A DNA stretch of 58,913 bases from Paralimibaculum aggregatum (GTDB taxonomy: Bacteria; Pseudomonadota; Alphaproteobacteria; Rhodobacterales; Rhodobacteraceae): assembly GCF_030270585.1 (NCBI RefSeq), contig NZ_BSYI01000031.1:1-58913 (forward strand), written 5' to 3'. This document shows, piece by piece, positions 22,532-32,303 of the stretch. Position 1 is the stretch's first letter, and every line of letters starts with the position of its first letter. Under the pieces are notes generated by a model. The model had not been told where the DNA came from, ran no database searches, and saw only the letters and a program-made list of their open reading frames with translations. The position numbers and the translations under genes are program-made.

Positions 22532-23758
22532 ATGCGCGCCTGTTTGTCAAAAGCCCGGAGCCGGTTGCACCTTCTGGCGGCCGCCTGCGCGTTCCTCGTC
22601 TCGGCCTGTGCCAGCGGCCCGGAGCCGCAGCCGGTGGCCTCGGGCTTCAGCGGCGGCGGCAGCGGCGGCCGGGCGGTCGCGCCGGCGCCCGAGGGGCACC
22701 GCATCGCCCCCGGCAGCCCGGTGACGCTGGCGCTGCTGGTGCCGCAGACCGCCAGCGCCGAGGGCGCCGCGCGGCTCGGCCGCGCCATCGCCAACGCCGC
22801 GCAGCTCGGCCTCGAGGATCTGCGTAACCCGAACATCTCGCTGCGCGTCTACAACACCGGCGGCCAGCCGCAGACCGCCCGCGCCGTCGCCGAGCAGGCG
22901 CTGCGCGAGGGGGCGGACCTCTTCCTCGGGCCGCTCTTCGCCGCCAATACCGAGGCGGTGGGCGCCGTCGCCGCCGCCTCCGACCGCAAGGTGATCTCGT
23001 TTTCCACGATCACCGCGGTGGCCGGCGACCCGGTCAGCCTGATCGGCTACAGCCCGGAGGCCGAGGCCCGGCGCGTGCTCTCCTATGCCGCGGCGCAGGG
23101 CCGGCGCGACGTGGCGGTGTTCTACCCTGGCAACGATTACGGCGAGGCCGCGGTGCGCGGGGCGCAGTCGGTGCCCGGCGTGCAGATCACCGCGGTCGGC
23201 GACTACGAGCGCAGCTTCAAGAGCATCGAGGAGAACTCCCGGCCCTTCGCGCAGGCGGCGCGCGAGCTCGGCGCCACCTCGGTGTTCCTGCCCGCCGGCG
23301 GCAAGGAGCTGCAGGCGGTGGCGAGCTTCGTCAACTATCACGGGCTCGACCCGCAGCGGGTGCAGTATGTCGGCCTCGGCCAGTGGAACAGCCGCGCCAC
23401 CCTGCAGGAGCCCTCGCTGCAGGGCGGCTGGTTCCCGGCGCCGGACCCGGATGCCTTCGCCCGCTTCGCCGGGCGCTATCGCGACCGCTTCGGCGAGGAG
23501 CCGCCGCTGCTCGCCACCCTCGGCCACACCGCGGTGCAGGTCGCCGGGCAGCTGCTCGCCAGCGCCGCCGCCGAGGGCCGTGACGATCCCTTCTCGGCCG
23601 CGCGGATCGTGCGGCCGCAGGGCTTCCGCGGCACGCTCGGCCCGCTGCGCATCCTGCCCGACGGCACCAGCGAGCACGCCATGGCGATTCTCGAGGTGAG
23701 CGCCGGCCGCTTCGTCACCCGCGACCCCGCGCCGCTGGCCATCGGTGCCGGCTCGTGA
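22532..23758 (+). CDS. LpoA/LppC-like penicillin-binding-protein activator lipoprotein
   Basis: 408 residues from the ATG at 22532, after GAGAGGGGA. Residues 1-26 form a lipoprotein signal with lipobox LVSAC. A Gly/Ser-rich linker follows, then a periplasmic-binding fold (about 60-400) starting VTLALLVPQTASAEGAA. YNTGGQPQTARAVAEQAL, GPLFAANTEAV and PGNDYGEAAVRGA match the ABC-substrate-binding-like domain of LppC. In gamma-proteobacteria LpoA activates PBP1A; alphaproteobacterial members have only this C-terminal-type domain. It lies 7 bp before glnD and opposite rsmI, the usual arrangement. Confidence 0.88.
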   Translation: MRACLSKARSRLHLLAAACAFLVSACASGPEPQPVASGFSGGGSGGRAVAPAPEGHRIAPGSPVTLALLVPQTASAEGAARLGRAIANAAQLGLEDLRNPNISLRVYNTGGQPQTARAVAEQALREGADLFLGPLFAANTEAVGAVAAASDRKVISFSTITAVAGDPVSLIGYSPEAEARRVLSYAAAQGRRDVAVFYPGNDYGEAAVRGAQSVPGVQITAVGDYERSFKSIEENSRPFAQAARELGATSVFLPAGGKELQAVASFVNYHGLDPQRVQYVGLGQWNSRATLQEPSLQGGWFPAPDPDAFARFAGRYRDRFGEEPPLLATLGHTAVQVAGQLLASAAAEGRDDPFSAARIVRPQGFRGTLGPLRILPDGTSEHAMAILEVSAGRFVTRDPAPLAIGAGS

Positions 23759-23765
23759 GGCGCGC

Positions 23766-26627
23766 ATGAACCACGCCCCCGAGGCCTTCGCCGCCGGGAT
23801 CGACAAGCGCGACATGGCGACACGCACCGCCGCGGGCCTCGCCCATCTGGTGGCCCCGGCCGAGACGCTTGCCGACGGCCCCGCCGTGATCGCCGAGATC
23901 GACCGGCTGGCCGGGGCGCATCCCGAGCCCGACGCGCTGCGCCCGGCGGTGCTGGCGCTGCTGTCCGAGACACTGGCCACCGGGCGCGAGCGGGTCCGCG
24001 CCGCGCTGCTGGCGCATCCGGCGGCCGGCCTGCGGGTCGCGCGCAGCTATGCCCATGTCACCGACGTGGTGGTGCAGGGGGCGGTGCATGTCTGCCAGCG
24101 CTGGCTGCACGATGCGCCGATCCGCACCACCGGCGAGCACCTCGCTGTGGTCGCCGTCGGCGGCTATGGCCGCGGCGAGATGGCGGCGTTCTCGGATGTC
24201 GACCTGCTGTTCCTGTTTCCCTACAAGGCCACCGCCTGGTCCGAGAGCGTTGTGGAGAGCACGCTCTACCTGCTCTGGGACCTGCGGCTGAAGGTCGGCC
24301 AGTCGGTGCGCTCGGTGGCCGACTGCATGCGCTATGCGCGCGAGGACCTGACGATCCGCACCTCGCTCCTGGAGATGCGCTTCATCGCCGGCGACCGCGG
24401 CCCCTACGAGACCCTCGAGGAGAAGCTCTGGGACGATCTCTTCTCCCGCACCGGGGCGGAGTTCGTCGAGGCCAAGCTCGCCGAGCGCGACGGCCGGCAC
24501 GAGCGCCATGGCGGCTCGCGCTACCTGCTCGAGCCCAACATCAAGGAGGGCAAGGGCGGGCTGCGCGACCTGCAGACGCTGCACTGGGTCTCGAAATACC
24601 TGCACCGCTGCGAGACCGCCTGGGATCTCGTCTCGCGCGGCATCTTCCTGCGCGAGGAGGTGCAGCGCTTCGCCGACGCCTCGAAGTTCATCTGGGCGGT
24701 GCGCTGCCACCTGCACGACCTCGCCGGCCGCGCGCAGGACCAGCTCACCTTCGACCGGCAGGTCGAGATCGCCGAGCGCATGGGCTTCGCCGAGAGCAAC
24801 GGGCGCCAGGCGGTCGAGCATTTCATGCATTGCTACTTCCGCCATGCCAAGAATGTCGGCGACCTGACGCGGATCTTCTCGGCCGCCCTCGAGGCGCAGC
24901 ACGCCAAGAAGCCGCCGCGGCTCTCGCTGCTGCTGCGCAGCCTCTCCTTCGCGCCGGATGCCGGGGTGCAGGGGCCGTTCCGGATCTCCGAGGGGCGGCT
25001 CACGGTGCGCGACGACGAGGTGTTTGCCGAGGACCCGGTGAACCTGCTGCGGCTGTTCCACGAGGCCGCAAGGCTCGATGCCCGCATCCACCCGCAGGCG
25101 ATGCGCCTCGTCACCCAGAACCTCGACCTGATCGACGAGGCCATGCGCCAGGACCCGGAGGCCAACCGCATCTTCCTCGAGATGCTGACCGACCGGCTCC
25201 ATTCCGAATGGCTGCTGCGGCTTCTCAACGAGACCGACGTGCTCGGCCGCTTCCTGCCGGAATTCGGGCGCATCGTGGCGATGATGCAGTTCAACATGTA
25301 CCACCACTACACGGTGGACGAGCACATCATCCGCTGCATCGGGGTGTTGAACGAGATCGACCGGCTGGAGGCGCGCGAGGCGCATCCGGTGGCCTCGGAG
25401 ATCCTCAAGGCCAAGCTCAACCGCCGGGTGCTCTATGTCGCGCTGCTGCTGCACGACATCGGCAAGGGCACGCGGCAGGACCATTCGGAGCTCGGCGCCG
25501 AGATCGCGGCGCAGGTCTGCCCGCGCCTCGGCCTCACCGAGGCGGAGACCGAGACCGTGGTCTGGCTGGTGCGCCACCACCTGCTGATGTCCGACACCGC
25601 GCAGAAGCGCGACATCGCCGACCCGGTGACGGTGCGCGACTTCGCCAACCTGGTGCAGAGCCCGGAGCGGCTGCGCCTGCTGCTGGTGCTCACGGTCTGC
25701 GACATCCGCGGCGTCGGGCCGAATGTCTGGAACAACTGGAAGGCGCAGCTGCTGCGCAGCCTCTACTGGGAGACCCGCGACCTGCTGACCGGCAGCTTCG
25801 ACGTCCGCTCGCGCCAGCACCGGATCGACGAGGCCCGCGCGGCGGTGGCCGAGGCGCTGTCCGACTGGACGCCGGAGGCGCGCGAGCGCGAGCTCGGCCG
25901 GCACTATCCGCACTACTGGCTCGGGCTCGACACCGAGACCCAGCGGATCTTCGCCGAGATGGCCCGCGAGCCCGCCGAGCCGCCGATCAAGAGCCGCCTG
26001 ATGGCCGACGAGAGCCGCGACGCGACCAAGGCCTGCCTCTACATGGCCGACCATCCGGGCATCTTCTCGCGCATGGCCGGGGCCTTCGCGCTGGCCGGGG
26101 CGGATGTGAAGGACGCGCGCACCTACACCACCTCCGACGGCATGGCCTGCTCGACCTTCTGGATCCAGGACGACGAGGGCCACCCCTTCGACCCGATGCG
26201 CTTCGACCGGCTGAAGCGCCATATCGACCGCATCCTCGGCGGCAAGCTGGTGGCCCGCGAGGCGATCCGCGAGAAGGAGCGGGTGCGCCCGCGCGAGCTC
26301 TCATTCACGGTGCCGACCCGCATCCATTTCGACAATGACGGCTCCGAGCTCTACACCATCATCGAGGTCAACGCGCGCGACCGGCTCGGCCTGCTGCACG
26401 CGCTGACCCGGACCCTGGCGGCGCTCAACCTCAACATCTTCTCGGCGATCATCGCCACCTATGGCGAGCATGCGGTGGATGTCTTCTACGTGAAGGACCT
26501 CTTCGGGCTGAAGATCCGCGGCGAGGCCAAGCAGCGGCTGATCGAGGAGCGGCTCGCCGCCGCCATCGAGGCGATCGACCCCGAGCATGGGGGGCAGGGC
26601 GCTTCCCCGGCGCGGCGCGGCAGGTGA
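23766..26627 (+). CDS. glnD: GlnD, bifunctional uridylyltransferase/uridylyl-removing enzyme
   Basis: 953 residues from the ATG at 23766 (MNHAPEAF). GlnD senses glutamine and adds or removes UMP on PII proteins. Domains in order: nucleotidyltransferase (about 125-260) with GGYGRGEMAAFSDVDLL; GlnE/GlnD linker with NIKEGKGGLRDLQTL; HD phosphohydrolase (about 520-640) with LLLHDIGKG (His563-Asp564) and the earlier HHYTVDEH; and two C-terminal ACT domains (MADHPGIFSRMAGAFALAGA and NARDRLGLLHALTRTLA). All catalytic motifs are intact and length is normal. It follows the LppC-like gene by 7 bp and precedes murJ by 7 bp, so one transcript is likely. Confidence 0.97.
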   Translation: MNHAPEAFAAGIDKRDMATRTAAGLAHLVAPAETLADGPAVIAEIDRLAGAHPEPDALRPAVLALLSETLATGRERVRAALLAHPAAGLRVARSYAHVTDVVVQGAVHVCQRWLHDAPIRTTGEHLAVVAVGGYGRGEMAAFSDVDLLFLFPYKATAWSESVVESTLYLLWDLRLKVGQSVRSVADCMRYAREDLTIRTSLLEMRFIAGDRGPYETLEEKLWDDLFSRTGAEFVEAKLAERDGRHERHGGSRYLLEPNIKEGKGGLRDLQTLHWVSKYLHRCETAWDLVSRGIFLREEVQRFADASKFIWAVRCHLHDLAGRAQDQLTFDRQVEIAERMGFAESNGRQAVEHFMHCYFRHAKNVGDLTRIFSAALEAQHAKKPPRLSLLLRSLSFAPDAGVQGPFRISEGRLTVRDDEVFAEDPVNLLRLFHEAARLDARIHPQAMRLVTQNLDLIDEAMRQDPEANRIFLEMLTDRLHSEWLLRLLNETDVLGRFLPEFGRIVAMMQFNMYHHYTVDEHIIRCIGVLNEIDRLEAREAHPVASEILKAKLNRRVLYVALLLHDIGKGTRQDHSELGAEIAAQVCPRLGLTEAETETVVWLVRHHLLMSDTAQKRDIADPVTVRDFANLVQSPERLRLLLVLTVCDIRGVGPNVWNNWKAQLLRSLYWETRDLLTGSFDVRSRQHRIDEARAAVAEALSDWTPEARERELGRHYPHYWLGLDTETQRIFAEMAREPAEPPIKSRLMADESRDATKACLYMADHPGIFSRMAGAFALAGADVKDARTYTTSDGMACSTFWIQDDEGHPFDPMRFDRLKRHIDRILGGKLVAREAIREKERVRPRELSFTVPTRIHFDNDGSELYTIIEVNARDRLGLLHALTRTLAALNLNIFSAIIATYGEHAVDVFYVKDLFGLKIRGEAKQRLIEERLAAAIEAIDPEHGGQGASPARRGR

Positions 26628-26634
26628 CGCGCGC

Positions 26635-28209
26635 ATGATCGCCCGCCCGGTGCGGCTTGTCGCCGGCTTCGCCACCGTCGGGGCCTGGACCATGGCGAGC
26701 CGCGTGCTCGGCTTCCTGCGCGACATCCTGATCGCCGCCAGCCTCGGCGCCGGGCCGGTGGCGGAGGCCTTCTTCGTCGCCTTCACGCTGCCCAACATGT
26801 TCCGCCGGCTGTTCGCCGAGGGCGCCTTCAACACCGCCTTCGTGCCGCTCTTCGCCAAGCGCCTCGAGGGCGAGGGGCCGGAGGAGGCCCGCGCCTTCGC
26901 CGAGGCCGCCTTCGCCGGGCTCGCGAGCCTTCTGGTGGTGTTCACGCTGGCGGCGCAGATCGCCATGCCGGCCATGGTGCTGCTGCTGGCCAGCGGCTTC
27001 GCCGGCGACGCGCGCTTTGCGCTGACGGTGGAGTTCGGGCGGATCGTCTTCCCCTACATCGTGTTCATCTCGCTGGCGGCGCTGGTCTCGGGGGTGCTGA
27101 ACGCGCTCGGGCGCTTCGCCGCCGCCGCCGCCGCGCCGGTGGTGCTCAACCTCGTGTTGATCGCGGCGCTGCTGCTTGCCGGGCTGCCGGGGGTGGATGC
27201 CGGCGGCACCCCGCTGGCCGGCACGATCCTGAGCTGGGGGGTGATCCTCGCCGGGATCGGACAGCTCGCGCTGGTCTGGTTCGCCGCCTCGCGCGCCGGG
27301 ATGCGGATCGCGCTGCGCCGGCCGCGGCTGACCCCGGGCCTCCGGCGCCTCGCGGTGATCGCGCTGCCGGCGGCGCTGGCCGCCGGGGTGATGCAGATCA
27401 ACCTCGTGGTGGGGCGGCAGGTCGCGAGCTATTTCGAGGGCTCGGTGGCCTGGCTCTGGCTGGCCGACCGGATCTACCAGCTGCCGCTCGGCGTGGTCGG
27501 CGTCGCGGTCGGCGTGGTGCTGCTGCCGGAGCTCGCGCGGCGCCTGCGCGCCGACGACGCCCCCGGCGCGCAGCACGCGGTGAGCCGGGCGGCGGAGTTC
27601 GCGCTCTTCCTGACGCTGCCGGCCACGGTTGCGCTCGTCGCGATCCCGGCCCCGATCACCGCGCTGCTGTTCGAGCGCGGCGCCTTCGGCCCGGCCGACA
27701 CCGCCGCTACCGCCGCGGCGCTGGTGATCTACACCCTCGGCCTGCCCGCCTTCGTGCTGCAGAAGGTCGTCCAGCCGGTCTATTTCGCGCGGGAGGACAC
27801 CGCGACGCCGCTGCGTTTCGCCATCGTCGCGATGGCGGTCAACGCGGTCGTGGCTGTGGGCCTTGCCGGCGTGATCGGTTATCTTGCTGCTCCGCTCGGC
27901 ACCACGCTGGCGGCCTGGGCCAATCTCTGGCTGCTCTGGCGCGGCGCCCGGCGGGTCGGGGCGGAGCTCGCGCCGGATGCGCGCTTTGCCCGGCGGCTGC
28001 CGCGAATCGGGCTCGCCGCGCTCGGCATGGGCGCGGTGCTGCTGGCCGGCGCGGCGGCGGGCGAGGCGGTGCTGCCGGGGCTTCCGGCGGCGCTGACGGT
28101 TGCGCTGGTCTGCCTCGGCCTCGGCGCCTATGGCGGGCTGGCGCTGGCACTCGGAGCGGTGACGCGCGCGGATCTGCGCGACGCCGTGCGGCGCAAGCGG
28201 AGGTCCTGA
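26635..28209 (+). CDS. murJ: Lipid II flippase MurJ
   Basis: 524 residues from the ATG at 26635 (MIARPVRLVAGFAT). MurJ flips lipid II across the inner membrane for peptidoglycan synthesis. Family features: MASRVLGFLRDILIAASLGAG near the N-terminus, AFFVAFTLPNMFRRLFAEGAFNTAFVP, and about 14 hydrophobic helices. The Arg residues needed for lipid II binding (RVLGFLRD, NMFRR) are present. It is 7 bp after glnD; its stop shares one base with the next ATG (TGATG), so the patatin gene is coupled to it. Confidence 0.96.
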   Translation: MIARPVRLVAGFATVGAWTMASRVLGFLRDILIAASLGAGPVAEAFFVAFTLPNMFRRLFAEGAFNTAFVPLFAKRLEGEGPEEARAFAEAAFAGLASLLVVFTLAAQIAMPAMVLLLASGFAGDARFALTVEFGRIVFPYIVFISLAALVSGVLNALGRFAAAAAAPVVLNLVLIAALLLAGLPGVDAGGTPLAGTILSWGVILAGIGQLALVWFAASRAGMRIALRRPRLTPGLRRLAVIALPAALAAGVMQINLVVGRQVASYFEGSVAWLWLADRIYQLPLGVVGVAVGVVLLPELARRLRADDAPGAQHAVSRAAEFALFLTLPATVALVAIPAPITALLFERGAFGPADTAATAAALVIYTLGLPAFVLQKVVQPVYFAREDTATPLRFAIVAMAVNAVVAVGLAGVIGYLAAPLGTTLAAWANLWLLWRGARRVGAELAPDARFARRLPRIGLAALGMGAVLLAGAAAGEAVLPGLPAALTVALVCLGLGAYGGLALALGAVTRADLRDAVRRKRRS

Positions 28210-29495
28210 TGCTGAGGCTCGCAAGTATCCTGATGGTGGCGCTGGTGCTTGCCGGATGCACCGGCGTGCGCAACCTGCCGGCGCCGCCCCGGGAGCTCTA
28301 CCGCAGCGCCGAGATCCCCGGCTATCCCGGCGCCCGCGACTGGGGCGACACCCCGATCGCCGACGGCCGCGAACGGCTCGACGAGTTCATCCGGCAGATC
28401 CGCGCCCGCCGCCGCGCCGAGGGCGCGATGCCCAACGACAACCGGCTCGACACGCTGATCCTCTCGGGCGGCGGCTCCGACGGGCCGTTCGGCGCCGGGC
28501 TCCTGGTGGGCTGGACCGCGGCCGGCACGCGGCCCGAGTTCACCGTGGTCACCGGCATCTCGGCCGGCGCGCTGATCGCGCCCTTCGCCTTTCTCGGGCC
28601 GGAATACGATGACGCGCTGCGCAGCTTCACCGTGGAGAACTCGACCGACACGCTGGTCACCGTCACGCTGCTGCGCGGGGTGCTCGACGGCGTCGGGCTG
28701 GTGGACAACTCCAAGCTCCGGCAGAAGCTGCGCGGCCTGATCACCAACGACATGGTCCGGCGCCTCGCCGAGGAACATGCCCGCGGCCGGCGCCTGCTGA
28801 TCGGCACCACCAATCTCGACGCGCAGGCCCCGGTCTACTGGCGGGTCAGCCGCATCGCCTGGCTCGGCCGCGACCGGCCCGGCAAGACCGCCGACCTGAT
28901 CACCAAGATCATGATCGCCTCGGCCTCGATCCCCGGCGCCTTCTCGCCGCAGTTCTTCACCGTGGAGGCGAACGGCGAGCAGTACAGCGAGCTGCATGTC
29001 GATGGCGGCGTCACCAACCAGCTGTTCTTCCTGCCGCGCACCACGCGGATCGAGAACCTGCCGGGCGACATCTCGCGCTTCGCCCGCCGCGGCACCATGT
29101 ACATCATCCGCAACACCAAGCTGACGCCGAGCTACGACCCGCTGCCGCTCGGGCTCTTTCACATCGCCAGCCGGTCGATCTCCACGATGATCAAGTTCGG
29201 CGGCCGCTCGGACATCTTCGCGCTCTCCGACCAGGCGCGGCGGACCGGCTTCGGCATGAAGGTGACGGCGGTGCCGGAGAGCTTCTCGCTGGAGGAGCGC
29301 GAGCTCTTCGACCCGGCCTACATGCAGGCGCTGTTCGAGATCGGCTACCGGCTCGGGCGCGACGAGAACGCCTGGACGGTGGAGATCCTGCCCGGCGGCA
29401 AGGAGCTCGACGAACCGATCAGGCCCGACCCGATAGAGGCTGCCGTGTCGTCCATGGTGCGCGCGGAGGACGTGGCCGGATCCGCTGCGCAATGA
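28209..29495 (+). CDS. Patatin-like phospholipase lipoprotein
   Basis: 428 residues. Start MLRLASILMVALVLAGC: lipobox LAGC at Cys17 predicts a lipid anchor. The patatin domain (about 80-310) has the oxyanion loop SGGGSDGPFGAG, the nucleophile in GISAG (Ser118) and the catalytic Asp in DGG (Asp265), so the Ser-Asp dyad is complete. Members hydrolyse acyl esters of phospholipids. The first base of the ATG is the last base of the murJ stop, which suggests coupled translation and possibly envelope-lipid work linked to cell-wall synthesis (inference). The 3-prime 77 bp overlap the convergent rhomboid gene. Confidence 0.93.
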   Translation: MLRLASILMVALVLAGCTGVRNLPAPPRELYRSAEIPGYPGARDWGDTPIADGRERLDEFIRQIRARRRAEGAMPNDNRLDTLILSGGGSDGPFGAGLLVGWTAAGTRPEFTVVTGISAGALIAPFAFLGPEYDDALRSFTVENSTDTLVTVTLLRGVLDGVGLVDNSKLRQKLRGLITNDMVRRLAEEHARGRRLLIGTTNLDAQAPVYWRVSRIAWLGRDRPGKTADLITKIMIASASIPGAFSPQFFTVEANGEQYSELHVDGGVTNQLFFLPRTTRIENLPGDISRFARRGTMYIIRNTKLTPSYDPLPLGLFHIASRSISTMIKFGGRSDIFALSDQARRTGFGMKVTAVPESFSLEERELFDPAYMQALFEIGYRLGRDENAWTVEILPGGKELDEPIRPDPIEAAVSSMVRAEDVAGSAAQ

Positions 29496-30108
29496 TCCAG
29501 CCGGCGACGAAGCCGCCGAGATGGGCCTGCCAGGCGAGCATGCCGCCCATGCCGAAATCCAGCAGCGCGTTGATCGCGATCAGCCCGAGGATGCGCCCCC
29601 AGATCGGCGAGCGGTCGAGCCCGCGGCGGCGCAGATAGCGCTCCTGCCAGGCGGTCACCACGCCGAGGAAGCCGAACACCACCCCCGAGGCGCCGACCAT
29701 CGGCCCGCGGAAATCCGCCAGCAGCCCGTAGGCGAGCGCGCCGCCCGCCGCCGTGCCGAGAAAGATCCAGAGCAGCGCGCGGATGCCGACGCTCTGCGAG
29801 ATCAGGTGGCCGAGGCCGAGGAAGGCCGCGCCGTTCATCGCCAGATGCAGCCAGCCGCCATGCAGGAAGGCATGCGTCACCGGCGTCCAGAGCAGCTCGA
29901 GCGGAAAGCCGTAGCCCTGCCGGGCATGCTCGAAGACCGGGTCCCAGAAGCCGAAACGGACATAGGCCGCCTCGCGCCCGGCCTCGCGGCCAACATAGCC
30001 GAGATCGACCGCGGCGAACAGCAGCTCCGGCAGCACCATGGCGCCGAGCAGGATCCAGAGCAGCGGATGCACCGGGCGGTGCGTCACACCGCGATCAAGC
30101 ATGTTCAT
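29419..30108 (-). CDS. Rhomboid family intramembrane serine protease
   Basis: 229 residues, start [18 protein letters not shown]. Six or so hydrophobic segments. The motifs are those of rhomboid: [18 protein letters not shown] (helix 2 His/Asn), [11 protein letters not shown] with the catalytic Ser, and the catalytic His in [12 protein letters not shown] near the end. All active-site residues are present, so it is probably an active protease that cuts membrane-anchored proteins; target unknown. The C-terminal 77 bp overlap the patatin gene on the other strand. Confidence 0.92.
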   Translation of the reverse strand: MNMLDRGVTHRPVHPLLWILLGAMVLPELLFAAVDLGYVGREAGREAAYVRFGFWDPVFEHARQGYGFPLELLWTPVTHAFLHGGWLHLAMNGAAFLGLGHLISQSVGIRALLWIFLGTAAGGALAYGLLADFRGPMVGASGVVFGFLGVVTAWQERYLRRRGLDRSPIWGRILGLIAINALLDFGMGGMLAWQAHLGGFVAGWIIAQRIRPRPPRAPWTTRQPLSGRA

Positions 30109-30242
30109 CCGCCCCAGATAGTCGGTTGCCGGCGCCGCCGCCAGTCCTGCCTCGTGCGGCGACCGCTTTGCCGCGGCCCCGGCTTGACTGCGCCCCGGCC
30201 GCGCGCCAAGACAGGGCCCCGACGAAAAGAGGGAGCAGGCCC

Positions 30243-31271
30243 ATGCCAGCCCATACGCCCCGCGTGTTCTCCGGCGTGCAGCCGACCGGCAAGCTGACGC
30301 TCGGCAACTATCTCGGCGCGGTCAAGCGCTTCGACGAGCTCCAGGGCTCGGGGATGGAGACGATCTACTGCGTCGTCGACATGCATGCGATCACGCAGTG
30401 GCAGGACCCGGCCGAGCTGACCCGCGCCACCCGGCTGGTGACCGCGAGCTTCCTCGCCTGCGGGCTCGACCCGAAGCGCTCGATCCTGTTCAACCAGTCC
30501 GCCGTGCCGGGCCATGCCGAGCTCGCCTGGATCCTGTCCTGCGTGATCCGCATCGGCTGGCTGAACCGGATGACCCAGTTCAAGGACAAGGCGGGCAAGA
30601 ACCGCGAGGCCGCCTCGGCCGGGCTCTACACCTATCCGGCGCTGATGGCGGCCGACATCCTGCTCTACAAGGCAACCCATGTGCCGGTCGGCGACGACCA
30701 GAAGCAGCATCTCGAGCTCGCCCGCGACACCGCGGCGAAGTTCAACCTCGACTACGGCGCGCCGGGCGGGGCGGCTGATTTCTTCCCGCTGCCCGAGCCG
30801 CTGATCGAGGGCACGGTGACGCGGGTGATGAGCCTGCGCGACGGCTCCAAGAAGATGTCGAAATCCGACCCCTCCGACATGAGCCGGATCAACCTCACCG
30901 ACGATGCCGACACCATCGCGCAGAAGATCCGCAAGGCGAAGACCGATCCGGAGCCGCTGCCGGAGACGGCGGAGGGGCTGGCCGAGCGGCCGGAGGCGAG
31001 GAACCTCGTCGGCATCTTCGCGGCGCTGACCGGGCGCGGCGTGGCGGATGTGCTCGGCGAGTTCGCCGGGCAGGGCTTCAGCGCCTTCAAGCCGGCGCTC
31101 GCGGAGGTCGCGGTCTCGGTGCTGGCGCCGATCGGCGCGGAGATGGCGCGGCTGATGGACGACCCGGCGGAGATCGACCGGGTGCTGGCCGACGGCGCGG
31201 CGCGGGCGCGGGCGGTCTCCGAGCCGCTCCTCGAGGAGACGCGGCGGCTGGTCGGCTTCCTGCCGCGCTAG
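30243..31271 (+). CDS. trpS: Tryptophanyl-tRNA synthetase
   Basis: 342 residues from the ATG at 30243 ([14 protein letters not shown]), after AGAGGGAGCAGG; the frame is open upstream but that part is intergenic. Class I synthetase marks: the HIGH-like GNYLG in [15 protein letters not shown], the adenylate loop VGDDQKQH, and KMSKS near residue 205. Length is normal. It charges tRNA-Trp in the cytosol. It is separated from radC by a G-quadruplex-loop palindrome between the two convergent stops. Confidence 0.97.
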   Translation: MPAHTPRVFSGVQPTGKLTLGNYLGAVKRFDELQGSGMETIYCVVDMHAITQWQDPAELTRATRLVTASFLACGLDPKRSILFNQSAVPGHAELAWILSCVIRIGWLNRMTQFKDKAGKNREAASAGLYTYPALMAADILLYKATHVPVGDDQKQHLELARDTAAKFNLDYGAPGGAADFFPLPEPLIEGTVTRVMSLRDGSKKMSKSDPSDMSRINLTDDADTIAQKIRKAKTDPEPLPETAEGLAERPEARNLVGIFAALTGRGVADVLGEFAGQGFSAFKPALAEVAVSVLAPIGAEMARLMDDPAEIDRVLADGAARARAVSEPLLEETRRLVGFLPR

Positions 31272-31288
31272 GCGCCCGGCCGGCGGGG

Positions 31289-31363
31289 CCCGCCGGTGCG
31301 CGCCGGCCTGCGCGCGCCCCGCCCGCCCACCCGCGCGCGCAGCCCCGGCGGCGCACCGGCGGG
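31289..31363. repeat. Bulged 27-bp palindrome with G-quadruplex/i-motif loop
   Basis: Arms about 31289-31316 and 31333-31363 pair in blocks of 12, 6 and 9 bp (outer CCCGCCGGTGCG, inner CTGCGCGCG) with small bulges. The loop at 31317-31332 is CCCCGCCCGCCCACCC, nearly identical to the loop at 13561. It lies between convergent trpS and radC and could also act as a bidirectional terminator. Confidence 0.85.
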
Positions 31364-31366
31364 CGG

Positions 31367-32224
31367 TCAGAGCAGGCCGAGCGCGCGGAAGCTCGCATCC
31401 TCCGCCTTGCCGACCACCACATGGTCGTGGACCACGACGCCGACCGCCCTGGCCGCCTGCTCGATGCGCCGGGTCATCTCGACATCGGCCTGGCTCGGCG
31501 TCGGGTCGCCCGAGGGGTGGTTGTGCACCAGGATGACCGCCGAGGCGTTGAGCTCGAGCGCGCGCTTGACCACCTCGCGGGGATAGACCGGCACGTGATC
31601 GACGGTGCCGCGGGCCTGTTCCTCGTCGGCCACCAGGACATTCTTGCGATCGAGGAACAGGATGCGGAACTGCTCGGTGTCGCGATGCGCCATGGTGGTC
31701 TTGCAGTACTCCATCAGCGCCGACCAGGAGGACAGCGCCGGGCGGCCGATCACCCGGGCGCGGGCCAGCCGGTGCGCCGCCGCCTCGACGATCTTGAGCT
31801 CGCAGATCACCGCCGGGCCGACGCCCTGCACCTCGGCGAGCCGGGCCGGCGGCGCCGAGATCACCGCGTTGACATCGCCGAAGCGCTCCAGCAGGCGCTT
31901 GGCCAGCGGCTTGACGTCGCGCCGCGGGATCGCCCGGAAGAGCACCAGCTCGAGGATCTCGTAATCGGCGATCCCGGCCGGCCCGGCCCCGAGCAGGCGC
32001 TGGCGCAGCCGTGTCCGGTGATCGTGGAAATGCGGGCGCTGCGCCGCCGGCGCCCGCGCCGCGGCGCCCGTGCCCGTGCCCGTGCCCGGCGCGCCCGGCT
32101 CCGGCTCCCGGCGCACCCGCCTGCCGGGCCTTGCGGCCGGCGCCGTCTCCGCCCCGAACAGACCCGGAGCGGCGCTCTCGTCAAAGGCCGGGCCATCCGC
32201 ACCCGGCTCGTCGTCCTCACGCAT
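31367..32224 (-). CDS. radC: RadC/JAB-domain protein
   Basis: 285 residues from the ATG at 32224 (MREDDEPG), chosen because GGGA lies at a good spacing upstream; earlier Met codons at 32257 or 32332 are possible. After a Gly/Thr/Ala-rich linker (about 10-65), HDHRTRLRQRLL begins the RadC N-terminal helix-hairpin-helix part. The C-terminal metalloprotease-like domain has the JAMM motif: VILVHNHPSGDPTPSQAD. RadC was once linked to DNA repair, but that role is doubtful and the true function is unclear. Confidence 0.93.
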   Translation of the reverse strand: MREDDEPGADGPAFDESAAPGLFGAETAPAARPGRRVRREPEPGAPGTGTGTGAAARAPAAQRPHFHDHRTRLRQRLLGAGPAGIADYEILELVLFRAIPRRDVKPLAKRLLERFGDVNAVISAPPARLAEVQGVGPAVICELKIVEAAAHRLARARVIGRPALSSWSALMEYCKTTMAHRDTEQFRILFLDRKNVLVADEEQARGTVDHVPVYPREVVKRALELNASAVILVHNHPSGDPTPSQADVEMTRRIEQAARAVGVVVHDHVVVGKAEDASFRALGLL

Positions 32225-32303
32225 CTCGACCAATCCCGCAACGAACCGCGCAAGCATCGTCGCGGCGGATGGTGACCAAATCGTTAACGCCGCACCGGCC
32301 GCG

